Positions 35,516-47,900 of a stretch of 64,000 nucleotides of DNA are shown here, piece after piece. Below the pieces are notes generated by a model. The model saw only the letters and a program-made list of their open reading frames with translations. It ran no database searches and had not been told where the DNA came from. The DNA is from Physella acuta (taxonomy: Eukaryota; Mollusca; Gastropoda; Physidae): contig NW_026732524.1 in assembly GCF_028476545.1 (NCBI RefSeq), forward strand, positions 124,001-188,000, given 5' to 3'. A program made the position numbers and the translations under genes. Every line of letters starts with the position of its first letter. Positions within the stretch are counted from its first letter, which is position 1.

Positions 35516-36770
35516 CTCAAAGTGTTATGAAATAATTTCCCATTCAAAGTTCTGAGGTTTGGTAAATAAGTTAAGAGTGGTAAGAAAATCCTATTCATAA
35601 TAGGGTCCAAGTAGAACTTATTTGGTCTGCCATCTAAAAACTAGTATTGAAAAAAACAAACACAATTTACCTATTTATTGATCAGCTTGAAATAAACAGC
35701 TAGGACATATTATAATTAGTAAAGGCAATTATACCAAACAGTTGTGTGTTTATGACAGCAATTATGTCCTCATAGTCAAGCCTTTTAACCACTGGCTGTG
35801 TTCACCAAACCTTCATGTTAAGTATGGTTCCCTAATATTACCTATTCTATACTTTACCTCATATTGAGATAAATAATTGTTGTTCAGTATAAATTAGAAG
35901 CTGTGCCTGATTTAACTAAATAATCATTACCTTAAATTCCATCTTAGTATTATTTCAATATTTTTCCTGCCCTAGACATTGAAGTACTTAAAGTAGTCCA
36001 AGTACTAAAAAAAAGAATAGCTGGCCTAACCACTATTAAATCATTAACTCTGACAGCTGATTATTGGCAAATCAATAATAGCATTAGAGACACTTGCCCT
36101 CAATCCATAAAAGACCTTTCTATCTCAATGATAATGGCTTGTTTTACAATTCTCTTTCGTTGCAAGCACTAAACTACCATTAAAATTGCTTTGCTGAGCC
36201 AGAGAATTTTTTTAAAGTAATTTACAAATAGTTACTTTTTGAAGCCAATTTAGCACTTACCAACTTGAATGTGTTTAACTCTATTTTTTGCTGGTGACAG
36301 AAAAGAGTGAATACTACTATTATTTTAGCATGACATCCTCTTCCTTAACATACAATGAGACCTTAGTTAATTGACCATGCAAACATTAGCATCACATCAG
36401 AATAATAAAAACTGTTCAGCCATGTGAAGGATTTAGCAGTCATTTTTGAGATTTTATAGCACATAGCTTACAACTGACATCATTTTTTTTTTGTTCTAGT
36501 GTTTTTGAAGTGGTTTATTTTTTATTATCATGGCAAATTTTGTGCTTAAAAAATGTGTGTGGATTGATACTCTACTTCTTTGCATCTTGACCTCTTGATG
36601 GATGAAGTTTATTCATATTAAGTGATTCATTGCAGTTGTGTTTAGTTTAATAGTTCTGTTTTTTTTTTTTTTTAAATTAGTACTTGACCTGTCAAACTTG
36701 TTATTTCACAGTTAAATTTATGTGCAGATAGGAGTGTCACCTAACAACAATTGTAACTTTTGTATTTTAG
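35516..36770. other. Probable Rab5 5' intron sequence
   Basis: AT-rich with no coding signal. It ends TTGTATTTTAG at 36770, a good acceptor ahead of the Rab5 5' UTR and start codon. Confidence 0.4.
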
Positions 36771-36860
36771 TATCAAGTACTCATAACATCAAGTAGCAGG
36801 AAACAGTTTAACATCATTAAGTAGAGACTTTGCTCTCGCCAGTAACGAGAGACTAGAACC

Positions 36861-38828
36861 ATGGCAACTAGAGGTGGCCAACAGCGTCCTAACGGGGCAT
36901 CACAGGGAAAGATATGTCAGTTCAAATTAGTGCTGTTAGGGGAATCAGCAGTAGGGAAGTCCAGTTTGGTTCTTCGTTTTGTCAAAGGACAGTTTCATGA
37001 ATACCAAGAGAGCACAATTGGAGGTAAGGTTTCAATGCATGAATGGGGAAAAAAGTACTTCAGTGTCAGTATTATAAGTGCCCTTTATAAACATGTACCA
37101 AATTAATTGTGTTTGGGCTCAAGTTGAATAATAGCCATGTTTTTAAGTTCATTGTATTCTTGATCTAATTATTCATGTGCATTGTTAAATGGTTTTTATA
37201 GCCATGACCTTTCAAAGGTCAACATAATACAGTGTCACCATTCTGACTTGTGGTCTGGTGTACAAATGATTGACTAAAGGATAAGAGATATCACACATTG
37301 AAATATTAAACATTTTAAATAATCAGTTTTCTACATTATTTAACAGATAGTTTTAGTTAATAACTATTTTCAAATTTTATCATTTTGTGACAGGAAGTTT
37401 TAGTAAATACTTCAATTTTTACATTTTGTTTCTACTTTTTACAGCCGCATTCCTTACACAGACTGTCTGTCTAGATGACACAACAGTTAAGTTTGAAATC
37501 TGGGATACGGCAGGTCAGGAACGTTACCACAGTCTGGCCCCCATGTACTACAGAGGAGCCCAGGCAGCTATTGTTGTATATGACATAACAAATCCAGTAA
37601 GCCTGGGTCTCTTAAACCTAGTTTTTATTATGTGAATTCAGTTACTGTTGTATATAACATAACAAATCTAGTAAGTTTGGGTCTTTTAACCTTGTTTTGA
37701 ATATGTTGATTCAGCTGTTGTTGTATATGACATAACAAATCCAGTAAGCCTTGCTCTCTTTAACCTTGTTTTAATTATGTGAATTCAGCCATTGTTGTAT
37801 ATGATTAATCCAGTAAGCCCTGCTCTCTCAAAACTTGTATTAATTTTGAGGAATTATTTTTATATTTATTCCCATGTTTTGTTTTTATTTACTAGATAAT
37901 ATATATATTTTTAAAGGTTTTCAATGTTTAAAGAATTATTTTGTAATAATTATTGGGAGTTTGTGTTTGACTAGCTGTATTGTTCTCTTCTAGGACACAT
38001 TTGGCAGGGCCAAAACGTGGGTTAAGGAACTTCAGCGTCAAGCCAGTCCAAATATCGTGATAGCTTTGGCCGGCAACAAGGCAGATCTGGCTAACAAAAG
38101 GATGGTGGAGCATGACGAAGCTCATTCTTATGCTGAAGAAAACAGCCTTTTGTTCATGGAAACCTCAGCTAAAACAGCTATGAATGTGAATGATATTTTC
38201 CTTGCAATAGGTAAGCTAACATTCTATATTGTGGTGTTGTTCTTAGGAATTTTTGTTGTTGTCTAGTTACTATGCCTTGTCACTTGTTTTAGTAAACCTT
38301 TGACTTTCATTTAAAAACATAGTTCAATTAACATGACAAGCATTTCACTAGCTCAGTTTTTTTGCTTCAGAGAATTTTTCTTGTTGTATTATTGTACCAC
38401 ATACAACATGCAAGAGGTACCTTGTACAGAATTTGGCACTTGATTTTGAAGTGCTATGGTGCAAATAAAAATGAGTTAATAGATGTGTAGAATAGCAATT
38501 CTTCATCAAGTGTGATAAATTATTTATTTGTATTACTTCTTTAACTTTTGTTTGAGGTTGTTAAAGATAATAGTTATTTTTTAAATTAAATATTCATCAC
38601 AGACATTTATCCAACGGATAGCTGGGTCGTCTAGTTATATATGTATATAATAAACATAATTTGTAGTTTATTGGTCTAAGGATATGGGTTATTAAATTTT
38701 TTCTTGAACTTGCAGCCAAGAAACTGCCCAAGAGTGAAACAACAGGGACACCACAACAAAGGCAACAAGGTGTTCGACTCAATAATGAACAGGGGGGTCA
38801 ACAGTCAGAAGGGGGTTGCTGCAAGTAA
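36861..38828 (+). CDS. RAB5: Rab5 small GTPase
   Basis: Rab5 controls early endosome fusion and endocytosis, cycling between GDP and GTP forms on endosome membranes. Exons: 36861-37023, 37445-37596, 37994-38210, 38716-38828, giving 214 residues, the normal length. Motifs: P-loop GESAVGKS (27-34), switch I with ESTIGAAF (about 50-57), WDTAGQE (74-80, Gln79 conserved), NKAD (133-136), ETSAK (161-165). The C-terminus is GGCCK, a double-cysteine geranylgeranylation site. [16 protein letters not shown] and [20 protein letters not shown] are Rab5-specific. The ATG follows GAACC, and an upstream acceptor at 36770 implies a non-coding first exon. Intron 2 begins with a tandem array of exon-2 ends. 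I am very sure of the identity; subtype letters do not apply outside vertebrates. Confidence 0.97.
37567..37858 (+). repeat. Tandem array copying the Rab5 exon-2 end and donor
   Basis: About four units start at 37567, 37641, 37714 and 37788 (periods 74, 73, 74). Each carries TTGTTGTATATGACATAACA-type exon sequence, AATCCAGTAAG (exon end and donor) and an intron tail ending in TTCAG or similar. Unit 1 contains the real end of exon 2 (37596). All four keep a GTAAG donor; unit 4 has lost about 8 bases of the exon part. An AG directly before units 2-4 makes each look like a 20-30 base pseudo-exon. Confidence 0.92.
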
Positions 38829-41800
38829 CCAACCTTACATTGATTCCTTTTATTTCCATTTTTTTTTAAATGTCTTAAAATGCCCCAGTACGATTTTTCT
38901 TCTGTCGAGGTGATAAAAACATTAACAGAAATTGACTTACTGTGAAATGTATAAATAAACAATGGAAATGCTTGCACAGTGAACAGTTCTGATAAACATT
39001 TGTTTTAGGTTGAAGAATGTGTAAGTTTGTGGACAGTATTTGTATGGTTTGATTGAGAGTGAAGTGAATGGGTTGGAAGACTGGATTCTTATTACATATG
39101 AAATGCTTTTTTTTTTTTTTTGCTTGCCCTGGCTATTCAACAAAGCTGGGCATTATGGTGAGCTTTGCCCAATTACTTGTAAAAAATGTAATAATAATTT
39201 AATACAACTGAACAGAGACTTTCCGACAAAGGACGCGACATTATGAATTATCAACAGCTCAGTAATTTCTATACAGCGGTGTAATTGAACAAACAGACTA
39301 TTGTTCTGTGTAATCTGATATCTTACAGTTACATGCTTACATTTTGATTTAATGACCTTTGACTAGCTAATTTTAGTTTATTTTTTTTTTTTTTACTGCA
39401 AGCATTTAGGGTGATGTTGTCTTGCAATCTTAGGCAAGATTATTAATGTGACTGAATGATTTCAGTGATGTGATAGTCATGCATATGGTCAGTGGATGTT
39501 TCAGGAATAATCTCTTTGATAAGTTTAATTTTAAACTGTTTGAACTGAAATCAGCTGGTTTGACATGACTTGATGATGTACAGTCTTGTTTTGGAATACA
39601 TGATGCAGATTAATTTTTTTGTGTACTTTAGTTTTGTATAAGTTAAAAGTGCTATGAAAATTAATAGTTTATTAAGAAGATTTTATTGTAACTGTTTTTT
39701 TTATTTAAAAAAAAAACACATAAACAAAAGGTGGTCCAAATATGTGGGGATGTTGTAAACTAGAACTCTTGTGAATTAAACGAAAATCATGAGAGTTATA
39801 TACCCTTGTGAACTTATTAACTTATTGTTGTTTTTTGGTCTTCTGTTTTTCTGAAGTAAAACTGAATATTTCATCACTCAGTTAATCTATTCATTCAATG
39901 ACAATTATTGTACAATGATATATATAATAAATTGTTTATACACCCTTTTTTGTGATTTAATGTCTTGTCCACTGGGATGTTATGTTTATTTTTTTTTTCT
40001 TCCACCCTTTTGTTTTGCGATCATAATCCTAAAGTTATTTTAAAAACTCCTCACCTGATTGAATTATTACTACATAATTAAATAACCAAGTAACTTGCAA
40101 CTTTTATATATTAAAACCCCCACTCATTTTCTTGTCACAAACAAGTTTTATCTGGCAACTGTTTAGATTTATCTGGCAACTTTGTTTAGCTAGACACTTT
40201 GCCAGCTTGTATGTTAGACCTTACATACACAACATTAATGTGGATGTAGACAAATGTCAATTTCATACCATGCAAACAGCACCACCACCACATTAAATAA
40301 TTTGGTTTATCAATAAGCACCTCTGGACTATTTTTTTTTAAACCTGTTGTATATCATGTACTTACTTACAATCTCAAAAGAAATTTTAAAAAGGAAGTCT
40401 GGAAACAGTCACATTACTAATAAAATTCTTACTAATAGGCTGGAGATTTTTTTTTTTTACTCCTTAAGGAATACTTTTTGTGTGCTTGATGCATTTAAAT
40501 CTACACTTGCAATAATTATCACAGAAAACTGTCTCTTCAATATCTTTTAACTGTTGTTGTGAAGGGTAGATAAACTCAGTTACTTGTCCCAAGTAAATGA
40601 TAAAAAAAGTAATTGAAAATAGATAACTGTCCAATAAAGTTTTAGGTTTAATTTGCTGCTAGTTCACAGAGTTCACTCTGATTCCTGTCTGATGTAATGT
40701 TATGAACATTGTGTGATAAATAAACTTGCACAAGCTTTTTATATGGGTTTATTTTTTGTTTTGTTTCAAGCTGCAGACTTTAAAAAATCTGGCAGGAAGA
40801 CAAAATGTTTTCATACACAGGAATCCATGTCACAAAATTGTTTCCTTGTGATGTATAAAGAGCAACTCTAGCTTCTTGTAATTGCTGTAATTGCATTTTA
40901 AATTTAGGGGTTTAAATCAGAGGGTCTTATTTTTTTTCCTTTTGGTCCTCGCTTATTTTAAGGTAATAAAGTAAGTTAAGATGGAAGTGAAAAGCTCATT
41001 TTAGATTCAATAAAAATTGTTATAGGACCCTATACATGTTAGTTAACACTGAATTACTACTGACCTGATTCACATTTGATGACTTTCCCTAGTGATTTAG
41101 CACTCAAAATTTTTTAAAACATCAGTAAAACTGAAGACTGATTGTATCAACATGCACTTCTTTAAATTACTTTTGATTAATTAATTATTTTCATCAGGAC
41201 TATGAAATTCAGTCGATTGTTTAAGTATGATAGTTCAATTCTTTTCAAAACAGCAAGTAATGTCATATTTATTGAAAATACATACATTGTTAAAATATTC
41301 CCAGTGTGTGTTATTTTTTAAATGTGTTGTTAAACTAAAGACAGTAATGTTAAAAAAAAATGTACATTGTATGATATGGTTGGGTTGGCTCGACTAGAAT
41401 ACTGGTGCTTTCCTTTGTCAATGACGAATTCTTGTAAACTGAGACAAAATAACTTGGAATTCTGGTTTGCTATTTTTTTTTATGACTCATAAAAAAACTG
41501 ACTTCACATAGGTTAAAAATAAACTGTCTTTACCTGGGAGGTAAAGTGGTACAGCAAGTCTGTGATTTAAATCCAGTGTTGTAGGGCTAGTGGCCTAGCT
41601 GGCTCATTGTAAAGCTCTTAAAGTAAGATACAGGAGATACAGTTTTTTTTAATCTTGGTAGAATTCCCTTCGCAAATTAGGCTGGCAGGATTAATTATGT
41701 TTGTTCAGTGATTGTGATGGGTTGTTGAGAAAGAAAAAAAAATCGCTACTTGCACCACATTTGTTTCCAAATCTTAAAATTTGTCACCAAAAAAAAATTT

Positions 41801-43140
41801 GATGCTATAGCATTAGATAATCACAAGTATTCAGATTTTTAAATCATCATTCCCTTTTTTATTTACTTGCCATTATAAATACCAAGCTTTACAGTTTTTT
41901 TTAGCCAATTTGTTTTTCTACTCGGATAAATTATTTGGTTTCTTACAATGTAGGATAGCAGCTCTGTAAAAATTACTGTTCTTCTAACGCCTGTGAATCT
42001 AGTACTGTTGGTCTGTGACATTCAATCCTAGTTACCGTTACCGAACTTCTTTTTAGGCTTTTTAACTCGCTATTTGAAATAAAAACTCAGTTGTTGGTAA
42101 TAGATTACAATGAGCCAACATGAAATTAACTGAGTTTGTCAAAGACTTTTATTTTCACCCACATAAAAATAGAATTAAATTTACTTTAACAATCTCAGAG
42201 TTCTTTTTTGAAGCTGAGGGTTTCCACTATCCGCCACCTGCACTCTCTTATTAGTTGCTCTGAGATTTTCTCCAGCCAAACACCATATTAGACTGTCAAC
42301 AACACATGAGGTTTTTTTTTTTAAACAATGTCTACTGTACAAAGCTGTAAGAATCTGTGTCACTGCTGTGATTTGCTTATTTTCTGTTGCCCTTGGAAAC
42401 CAAGGACTGGATTCACACAAGATTTCACTTTTTTGTGGAATTTTTACTTTTTCCTTAATTTTGTTTTCTTTGTTGTTTTTATTATATACAGAGAGTATCA
42501 AGGTTGTATGTTTTTATAATTATATTGAAATGCTCTTTTTTTTGTTCTTTATATGTTTAAAATGTGTAGTACAATTGATATGAATATTATAAACAAGTTA
42601 AACAAATACTGTAAACATTAAATATGTTACCAAAAATACACCAAACAAAACACCTCAGCTAATACAAAACTAATCTAATTTACCTTTTAGTTACTTTCAT
42701 GAGCTGTAAATTAGTTGCATAAATTTTTTTAATAATTTGATTCTGGTACATCTGGCTAAAACATGGTTTTACATCACTAAAGGGTATGCTTGAATTGTAT
42801 AGACCACAGTCAAATCACTGTCAGGTAACTAATAGAAAAAAGTTCTACAAAACTGTCCTATCATTTAAAATGCATAGACTAGATTCTCATGTTTGGCATT
42901 TTTTAATTTTTCATCTGTTATTGAAATTCCATTATGTATGAGGCTTATGTTATTTGTATTTTTTATATGTTGGATTGTATTTTTTTTGTGTATTTGAATG
43001 TCAGGAATGTTAATTTTTCACAAAGATAATTGTTTGTACTGTAATTTCTTTTACATTTTTTTTTCAGTAACCAGTATTGTGTGTGTCTTCTAGATTTATT
43101 TGTTTGTCTGTCATAGATACGATGTGGAATAAAAGTAAAG
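38829..43140 (+). other. Rab5 3' UTR (probable, long) and downstream sequence
   Basis: Over 4 kb of T-rich sequence without a gene. Candidate polyadenylation signals AATAAA lie at about 40717 and 43128; the true end is not decidable here. No other feature was seen except A/T runs. Confidence 0.4.
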
Positions 43141-43452
43141 TATGCAAATAAGCAGTTGTTGTTCATCTTTCTGTTGTTTCAGTAGTTTGGTAAGTCTCCG
43201 TGGTTCGATGGAGGCCACGACACACACCTGACTCATATGATTCACAATCAGATTTTGTCAGTGCCAACGATAAAAGGGTTTGATGAATGCTCATAAGCAA
43301 CTGTTGAAGTTCGGTACCAAAAAAATGTTAAAAATCACAGACCTAGGATGACCAAGTCAATCCAGTTTTGAAATTTTAACGCGAATGTGGAAAATCTGAG
43401 AATAAATTTAATTTCTTTGGTAAAAGCACATGAGCCAAAATTTAAAGTTTTA

Positions 43453-43700
43453 CTAAGAAGGAGGAAGTGGCGCTTTGTGGGACACACACTACGAAAGGCT
43501 CAATTTAATGTAACACTCCAGGTGCTTGAGTGGAACCCCTAGGGAAAGTGAACGAGAGGGCCATAAAGACAGATATGGAGGTGAAGTCTTCTTGAAGAAC
43601 TGAAGACAGCAGGGATGTCTTGGGAGACTTCAAAATCAACAGACAGGGACTGGGCAAAATGGAAGGATGGTTGAGGTTCTATGTTCCACAAGTAGGAAAG
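43453..43700 (+). pseudogene. LINE reverse transcriptase C-terminal remnant
   Basis: The forward frame reads RRRKWRFVGHTLRKAQFNVT and then LEWNP, the characteristic tail of many invertebrate non-LTR retrotransposon polyproteins (RRRWRWIGHTLRK...LTWNPQGKRKRG). Stops and frameshifts follow (for example a stop right after EWNP), and a shifted frame continues the similarity with a WKDG-like piece. It is a decayed 5'-truncated copy. The clade was not determined. Confidence 0.65.
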
Positions 43701-44242
43701 AGGATTAAGTCAAGTCATAATTTAAAGTTTAAAGCAGAAAGATTCATGATTTTTGGGAGCTTTTGTTGTTTGGATTAAATAGATCATTGCAATTTTTGAA
43801 TTAAAAAAACCCTACAATGAATGAATTGTAGACCTACATGGATGATAGATAAGTTTCAAAATAGACTTTTAACAAACAAAATGATGTTGTTTTAAAAGGA
43901 AATAGATAATGGAGTCCTTGGCTTATTTATTAATGTTTTTGTTAAAAAATTATCAAAAGGAATAAAATTCGGTTTTTACCTATTTTGTCGCAACTATTTA
44001 AAAAATCGCTGTCTATTATTGTATCAACAATAAAAAAAAAAACCAATCACACAATGTTGTATATGCTATAACATCTTGATATAAGATGATTAGGCTATGA
44101 CCAGAACTAAGCTAGTATATTAAAAATTCAAGGAAAAGCACCCATGGCTCTTTAATCGTCCGTCTATTAAACAAGATTATCTCTCTTTGGTTTCAACAAT
44201 CTAATTAGTAATAACCTGTTTGATTTTCACTATGTGAATGTA
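43701..44242. other. Spacer before tRNA-Leu
   Basis: AT-rich, with nothing recognised. Confidence 0.4.
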
Positions 44243-44326
44243 GTCAGGATGGCCGAGCGGTCTAAGGCGCTGCGTTCAGGTCGCAGTCCACTTCTGTGGG
44301 CGTGGGTTCAAATCCCACTTCTGACA
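44243..44326 (+). tRNA. tRNA-Leu(CAG): tRNA-Leu (anticodon CAG)
   Basis: The 84-base class II tRNA has acceptor GTCAGGA with TTCTGAC, A box TGGCCGAGCGG, anticodon stem CTGCG/CGCAG with loop TTCAGGT, a long variable arm and B box GGGTTCAAATCCC. It has no intron. T-rich sequence follows (ATTTATTTTTC). Confidence 0.96.
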
Positions 44327-44699
44327 ATTTATTTTTCTTTCAATTTAGACTAGACCGGTCCTTAAAAATTCTAAGTAGGCTGATAACAAAATTTCATAAT
44401 TGTATAATAAACTATTACAAAAAAGAAATCGTTTTATGGTGGTGCTAAAACTCTACTCCTGAAATACTCCTTTCATTGAATTACGTCCACGTATTATTTC
44501 CTAGGTTTGTTCATTTTGCCGGTCTAGGAATATTTTAACCTTTACCCGACTCCTATAATTATCTGGTTTATTGGGTATTAATTAGGCTAATGAAGAGATT
44601 GCGATTTCGTTTGGACTTACTTCGTAGAGCTAGCAACCCAAGCGGATCTGCAGTTATGGGTAAGTAGGAATTTGTGTGGCCATGTTAATTGTTGGTGTG
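44327..44699. other. Spacer, no feature seen
   Basis: No gene or repeat end recognised. Confidence 0.35.
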
Positions 44700-44877
44700 T
44701 ATAGTTTCTTTCAGGCATCTCATCTGTAGAGGGGGTTGAGGGAGGGGGGGAACTTTCCCCTCGAAAGACGTCTCCCCCCCCCCCCCCCCAGCGAAATAAC
44801 ATGCATTTTCAAAATAAATACTTAAACCAGAGTCCAAACCCCGTCCCCCATTAGAAAAATGCATGAAAGAAACACTG
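44700..44877 (-). mobile_element. hAT-like MITE family A copy
   Basis: Left end TAGTTTCTTTCAGGCATCTC, right end GCATGAAAGAAACACTG. Flanks TTGGTGTG and TATGTGTG agree at 6 of 8 bases, a worn target duplication. The interior keeps a C tract and AAAATAAATACTTAAA. Confidence 0.75.
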
Positions 44878-44896
44878 TATGTGTGTTAGTCTAGAT

Positions 44897-45679
44897 CAGT
44901 GGCGTTGCTTGGTCGGGTGTCACCCAGAGCGGCACTTCCTGATGCCACCCCACCCCCAAGAAATTAAGTATATGTATGTGTGTGGTGTGGTGTGTCGGCC
45001 TAAACACGCCTATAATTTCAATATATGCCACATTCGCGTACATGTATGTGTGTAAGCTTTAATCACTGCAGACTTAATAGTAACGAAGTTTCTCTGTGGT
45101 CTGTTAATAATACAGTTAGATGTAGAATTGCTTTTTCTATAGATAGTTAACATGTTAACGTCATGGTGTCACCCCCCCCCCCCCCAACCTCTTGTAATAA
45201 TTTTCGATTTGTGCTTTAAAAGACTATTAAACTTTAATTAATCATGAATGGAACTGGCAAAAACCTTTTTTATCTCCTTCATATTTTACAATTTTTTCCA
45301 TGGTGCAGTAGCGTAGCGAGAGGGGGGGGGGGGGGCGAGGGGGGGGACATGTGTCCCCGGGCGCCGAGCTTAGGGGGCGCCAAAATGGGTTGGAAAAATA
45401 AATTGAAAGGTTGAGGGGGGTGCAAATTGAAAGTTTGAGGGGGGTGCAAATCAAAATCTCGAGGGGGGGTGCAAATCGAAAGTTTGAGGGGGGGGGTGCA
45501 AATCAAAATCTCGAGGGGGGGGGGGGGTGCAAATCGAAAGTTTGAGGGGGGGTGCAAATCGAAAAGTTTGTCCCCGGGCGCTGGGAAGGGTCGCTACGCC
45601 TCTGCCATGGCGTCACCCTCTATATTAAATAATGTCACTGGTGCGGTCAGCACCTCCTCCCCCCGCCCCTGCGCCTCTG
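44897..45679. mobile_element. hAT-like element family C, with a family B MITE inside
   Basis: Starts CAGTGGCGTTGCTTGG, ends TGCGCCTCTG, with a perfect 8-bp duplication GTCTAGAT at 44889-44896 and 45680-45687. The interior has GGTGTCACCC blocks, as at 47.6 and 49.8 kb. 45306-45604 is a separate nested insertion. No transposase was seen. Confidence 0.8.
45306..45604. mobile_element. hAT-like MITE family B, nested
   Basis: Ends CAGTAGCGTAGCGAG and TCGCTACGCCTCTG; flanks CCATGGTG and CCATGGCG agree at 7 of 8. The interior is a run of GTGCAAATCGAAAGTTTG / GCAAATCAAAATCTCG units with G tracts. It is the same family as 9669-9922. Confidence 0.85.
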
Positions 45680-45687
45680 GTCTAGAT

Positions 45688-46221
45688 TAGTACTGTCGTC
45701 TGCTGCTCGAGGGACCATATTGTGTCTACACGTCTAGACAGCTAGTGCTGGTACCAGGTGAGCAAGCGAACACGGCCAGTCGTGTCCAGCTGCACGCGAA
45801 CACACTTAGGCTGCTGTGTCTAGTCTAGACGGATGTTTGTTGACGTGAAGTTGTCTTGTCTGGCTTGGGGTGTCGCTTTTTTTTAAAGTGGGAACTTTTT
45901 TGTGTGTGTGTTAATTTTTTTTTAGTCTTATGTTAGGTGTTTGTTTTGTTTAATTTTTTTTGGTTTGGTGTCATATGTTTTAGTGTTCTCTATTCTGCAC
46001 TTACTGTTGTCATTTATTTTGGTGTTAATTTCTTAAACAGGTTTAAAATTAGCTTTAAATTTTTTTCCCTACCTTTTTAGGCGCCTCCTTAGGCCGGCGC
46101 CCGAGGCGGCTGCCCCAACCTCCCTCCCATAGCGACGCCACTGCACGTGATGGGTGTTTGCACGTACAGTAGATCCTGTTAAAGGTCACGTGTGACTAGC
46201 ATCCTGTGTCCAGACTGGTCA
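45688..46221. other. Spacer with an element end
   Basis: 46073-46145 contains GGCGCCTCC, GGCCGGCGCC and the end AGCGACGCCACTG of another MITE of the CAGTGGCG type, whose left end was not found. Otherwise T-rich with no gene. Confidence 0.4.
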
Positions 46222-46962
46222 AGCCCACGATGGTGTCTACGTGACCCATGCTATTGTCTATTTGACCCATGCTATTGTCTATTTGACCCATGCTAGTGTC
46301 TACGTGACCCATGCTATTGTCTATTTGACCCATGCTAGTGTCTACGTGACCCATGCTATTGTCTACGTGACCCATGCTATTGTCTATTTGACCCATGCTA
46401 GTGTCTACGTGACCCATGCTATTGTCTACGTGACCCATGCTATTGTCTATTTGACCCATGCTAGTGTCTACGTGACCCATGCTATTGTCTATTTGACCCA
46501 TGCTATTGTCTATTTGACCCATGCTAGTGTCTACGTGACCCATGCTATTGTCTATTTGACCCATGCTAGTGTCTACGTGACCCATGCTATTGTCTACGTG
46601 ACCCATGCTATTGTCTATTTGACCCATGCTATTGTCTATTTGACCCACGCTGGTGTCTACGTGACCCACGCTGGTGTCTTTTGACCCATGCTATTGTCTA
46701 CGTGACCCATGCTATTGTCTACTTGACCCATGCTATTGTCTATTTGACCCATGCTAGTGTCTACGTGACCCATGCTAGTGTCTACGTGACCCATGCTAGT
46801 GTCTACTTGACCCATGCTATTGTCTATTTGACCGATGCTAGTGTCTACGTGACATTGCTGCTGCCTACATGACCCATGCTGATGTCGACGTGACCCACGC
46901 TAGTGTCTACGTGACAACGCTGGTGTCCACGTGACCCTGACGTGACCACGCTCATGTCCATC
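46222..46962. repeat. 21-bp satellite, about 33 units
   Basis: Units read CTACGTGACCCATGCTAGTGT or CTATTTGACCCATGCTATTGT (each 21 bases, shown in two forms); units near the right end are more diverged. Because 21 is divisible by three, frames stay open on both strands, but they are pure repeat (for example THAIVYL / THASVYV) and have no start context or family match. Confidence 0.95.
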
Positions 46963-47635
46963 TTCTCGCCATGGTCAATCTGCTGCAGGATTTGCATTTT
47001 ATTCTTCAAATCCTATTCCATTGTTTTTAGACAGTCAAGCCTTACTCCCCCTATACTCCTCCCTCCCCCACCCCCTTCCCCGACCCTTAGCGTCAATCTA
47101 GGGGGTAGTAATAAAGATCGCCTTTGTTCCAAGTTTTACCTGTTGAAATGTCGGCCTGTGTGTGCGTGACAAGGTCATCTTGTCCTAATCCAACGCGAAA
47201 CAATGTTTGCTCATTGTCGCTTCGCCATTTTGTTTTTCTAGTCTGTAGGCTAGGCAGATTTCCCTCCCTGCTCCTTCTTTTTTCTCCTCCTGAGTTATGA
47301 TGGCGTGTTCCCCCCCCCCCCACCTCCCTAGTGTTCACCCTTCTCATTTAAATAATGGGAACGCACATAATTAATTAGCGCATGATGAGAGCTTAATTAA
47401 AGCTGTGGAGGTGCATGTGTGGGGTGAAATAGGAAATTGTTTTAAAGTGGGAGGGGGGGGGGGGGGGAATCAAGCGGAGAGATATACCTTCACTTTCCCT
47501 TTGCTAATCCATTTACACCTAACAATCACATACACTAGGCCCTTGGTCTAACGAAATGTATCATCTGTCTTATATAATTAGGCTATAAAACTTAATTTGT
47601 TTTTTTTAACGTGTTTTAACAGATAAACGTATAGG
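46963..47635. other. Spacer with C and G tracts
   Basis: No gene seen. Long C runs lie at 47310-47320 and a G run at 47450-47467. Confidence 0.35.
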
Positions 47636-47900
47636 CAGTGGCGTCACTAGGTCGGGTGCGGTAACCCAGGGTGACACCCCCTCCACCAGAGACAACGTGT
47701 ATCATATAGTAAACATTTTGGCAATTTGTTGTCACCCCGTCCTAGATGGTGTCGCCCTGTGTCTAATAATATAATAAGCTACTAACCTAATAGGAAAATA
47801 CAGACTTTCTCTTAAAATGTATTCTATTTCGTCTGAGTGTCACCCCCTTTCAGATGGTGTCACCCCCTTAAGATGGGGTCACTCAGAGCCCTGCCTTGTG
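47636..47900. mobile_element. hAT-like element family C, partial
   Basis: Starts CAGTGGCGTCACTAGGTCGG and contains GGTGTCACCCC blocks as in the copies at 44.9 and 49.8 kb. The right end is unclear (near GGTCACTCAGAGCCCTG). No duplication was found. Confidence 0.5.

Noticed and set aside
46196-46872. Long open frames on both strands over 46.2-46.9 kb
   Set aside because: They are the 21-bp satellite read in frames that cannot close; no start context, signal or domain.
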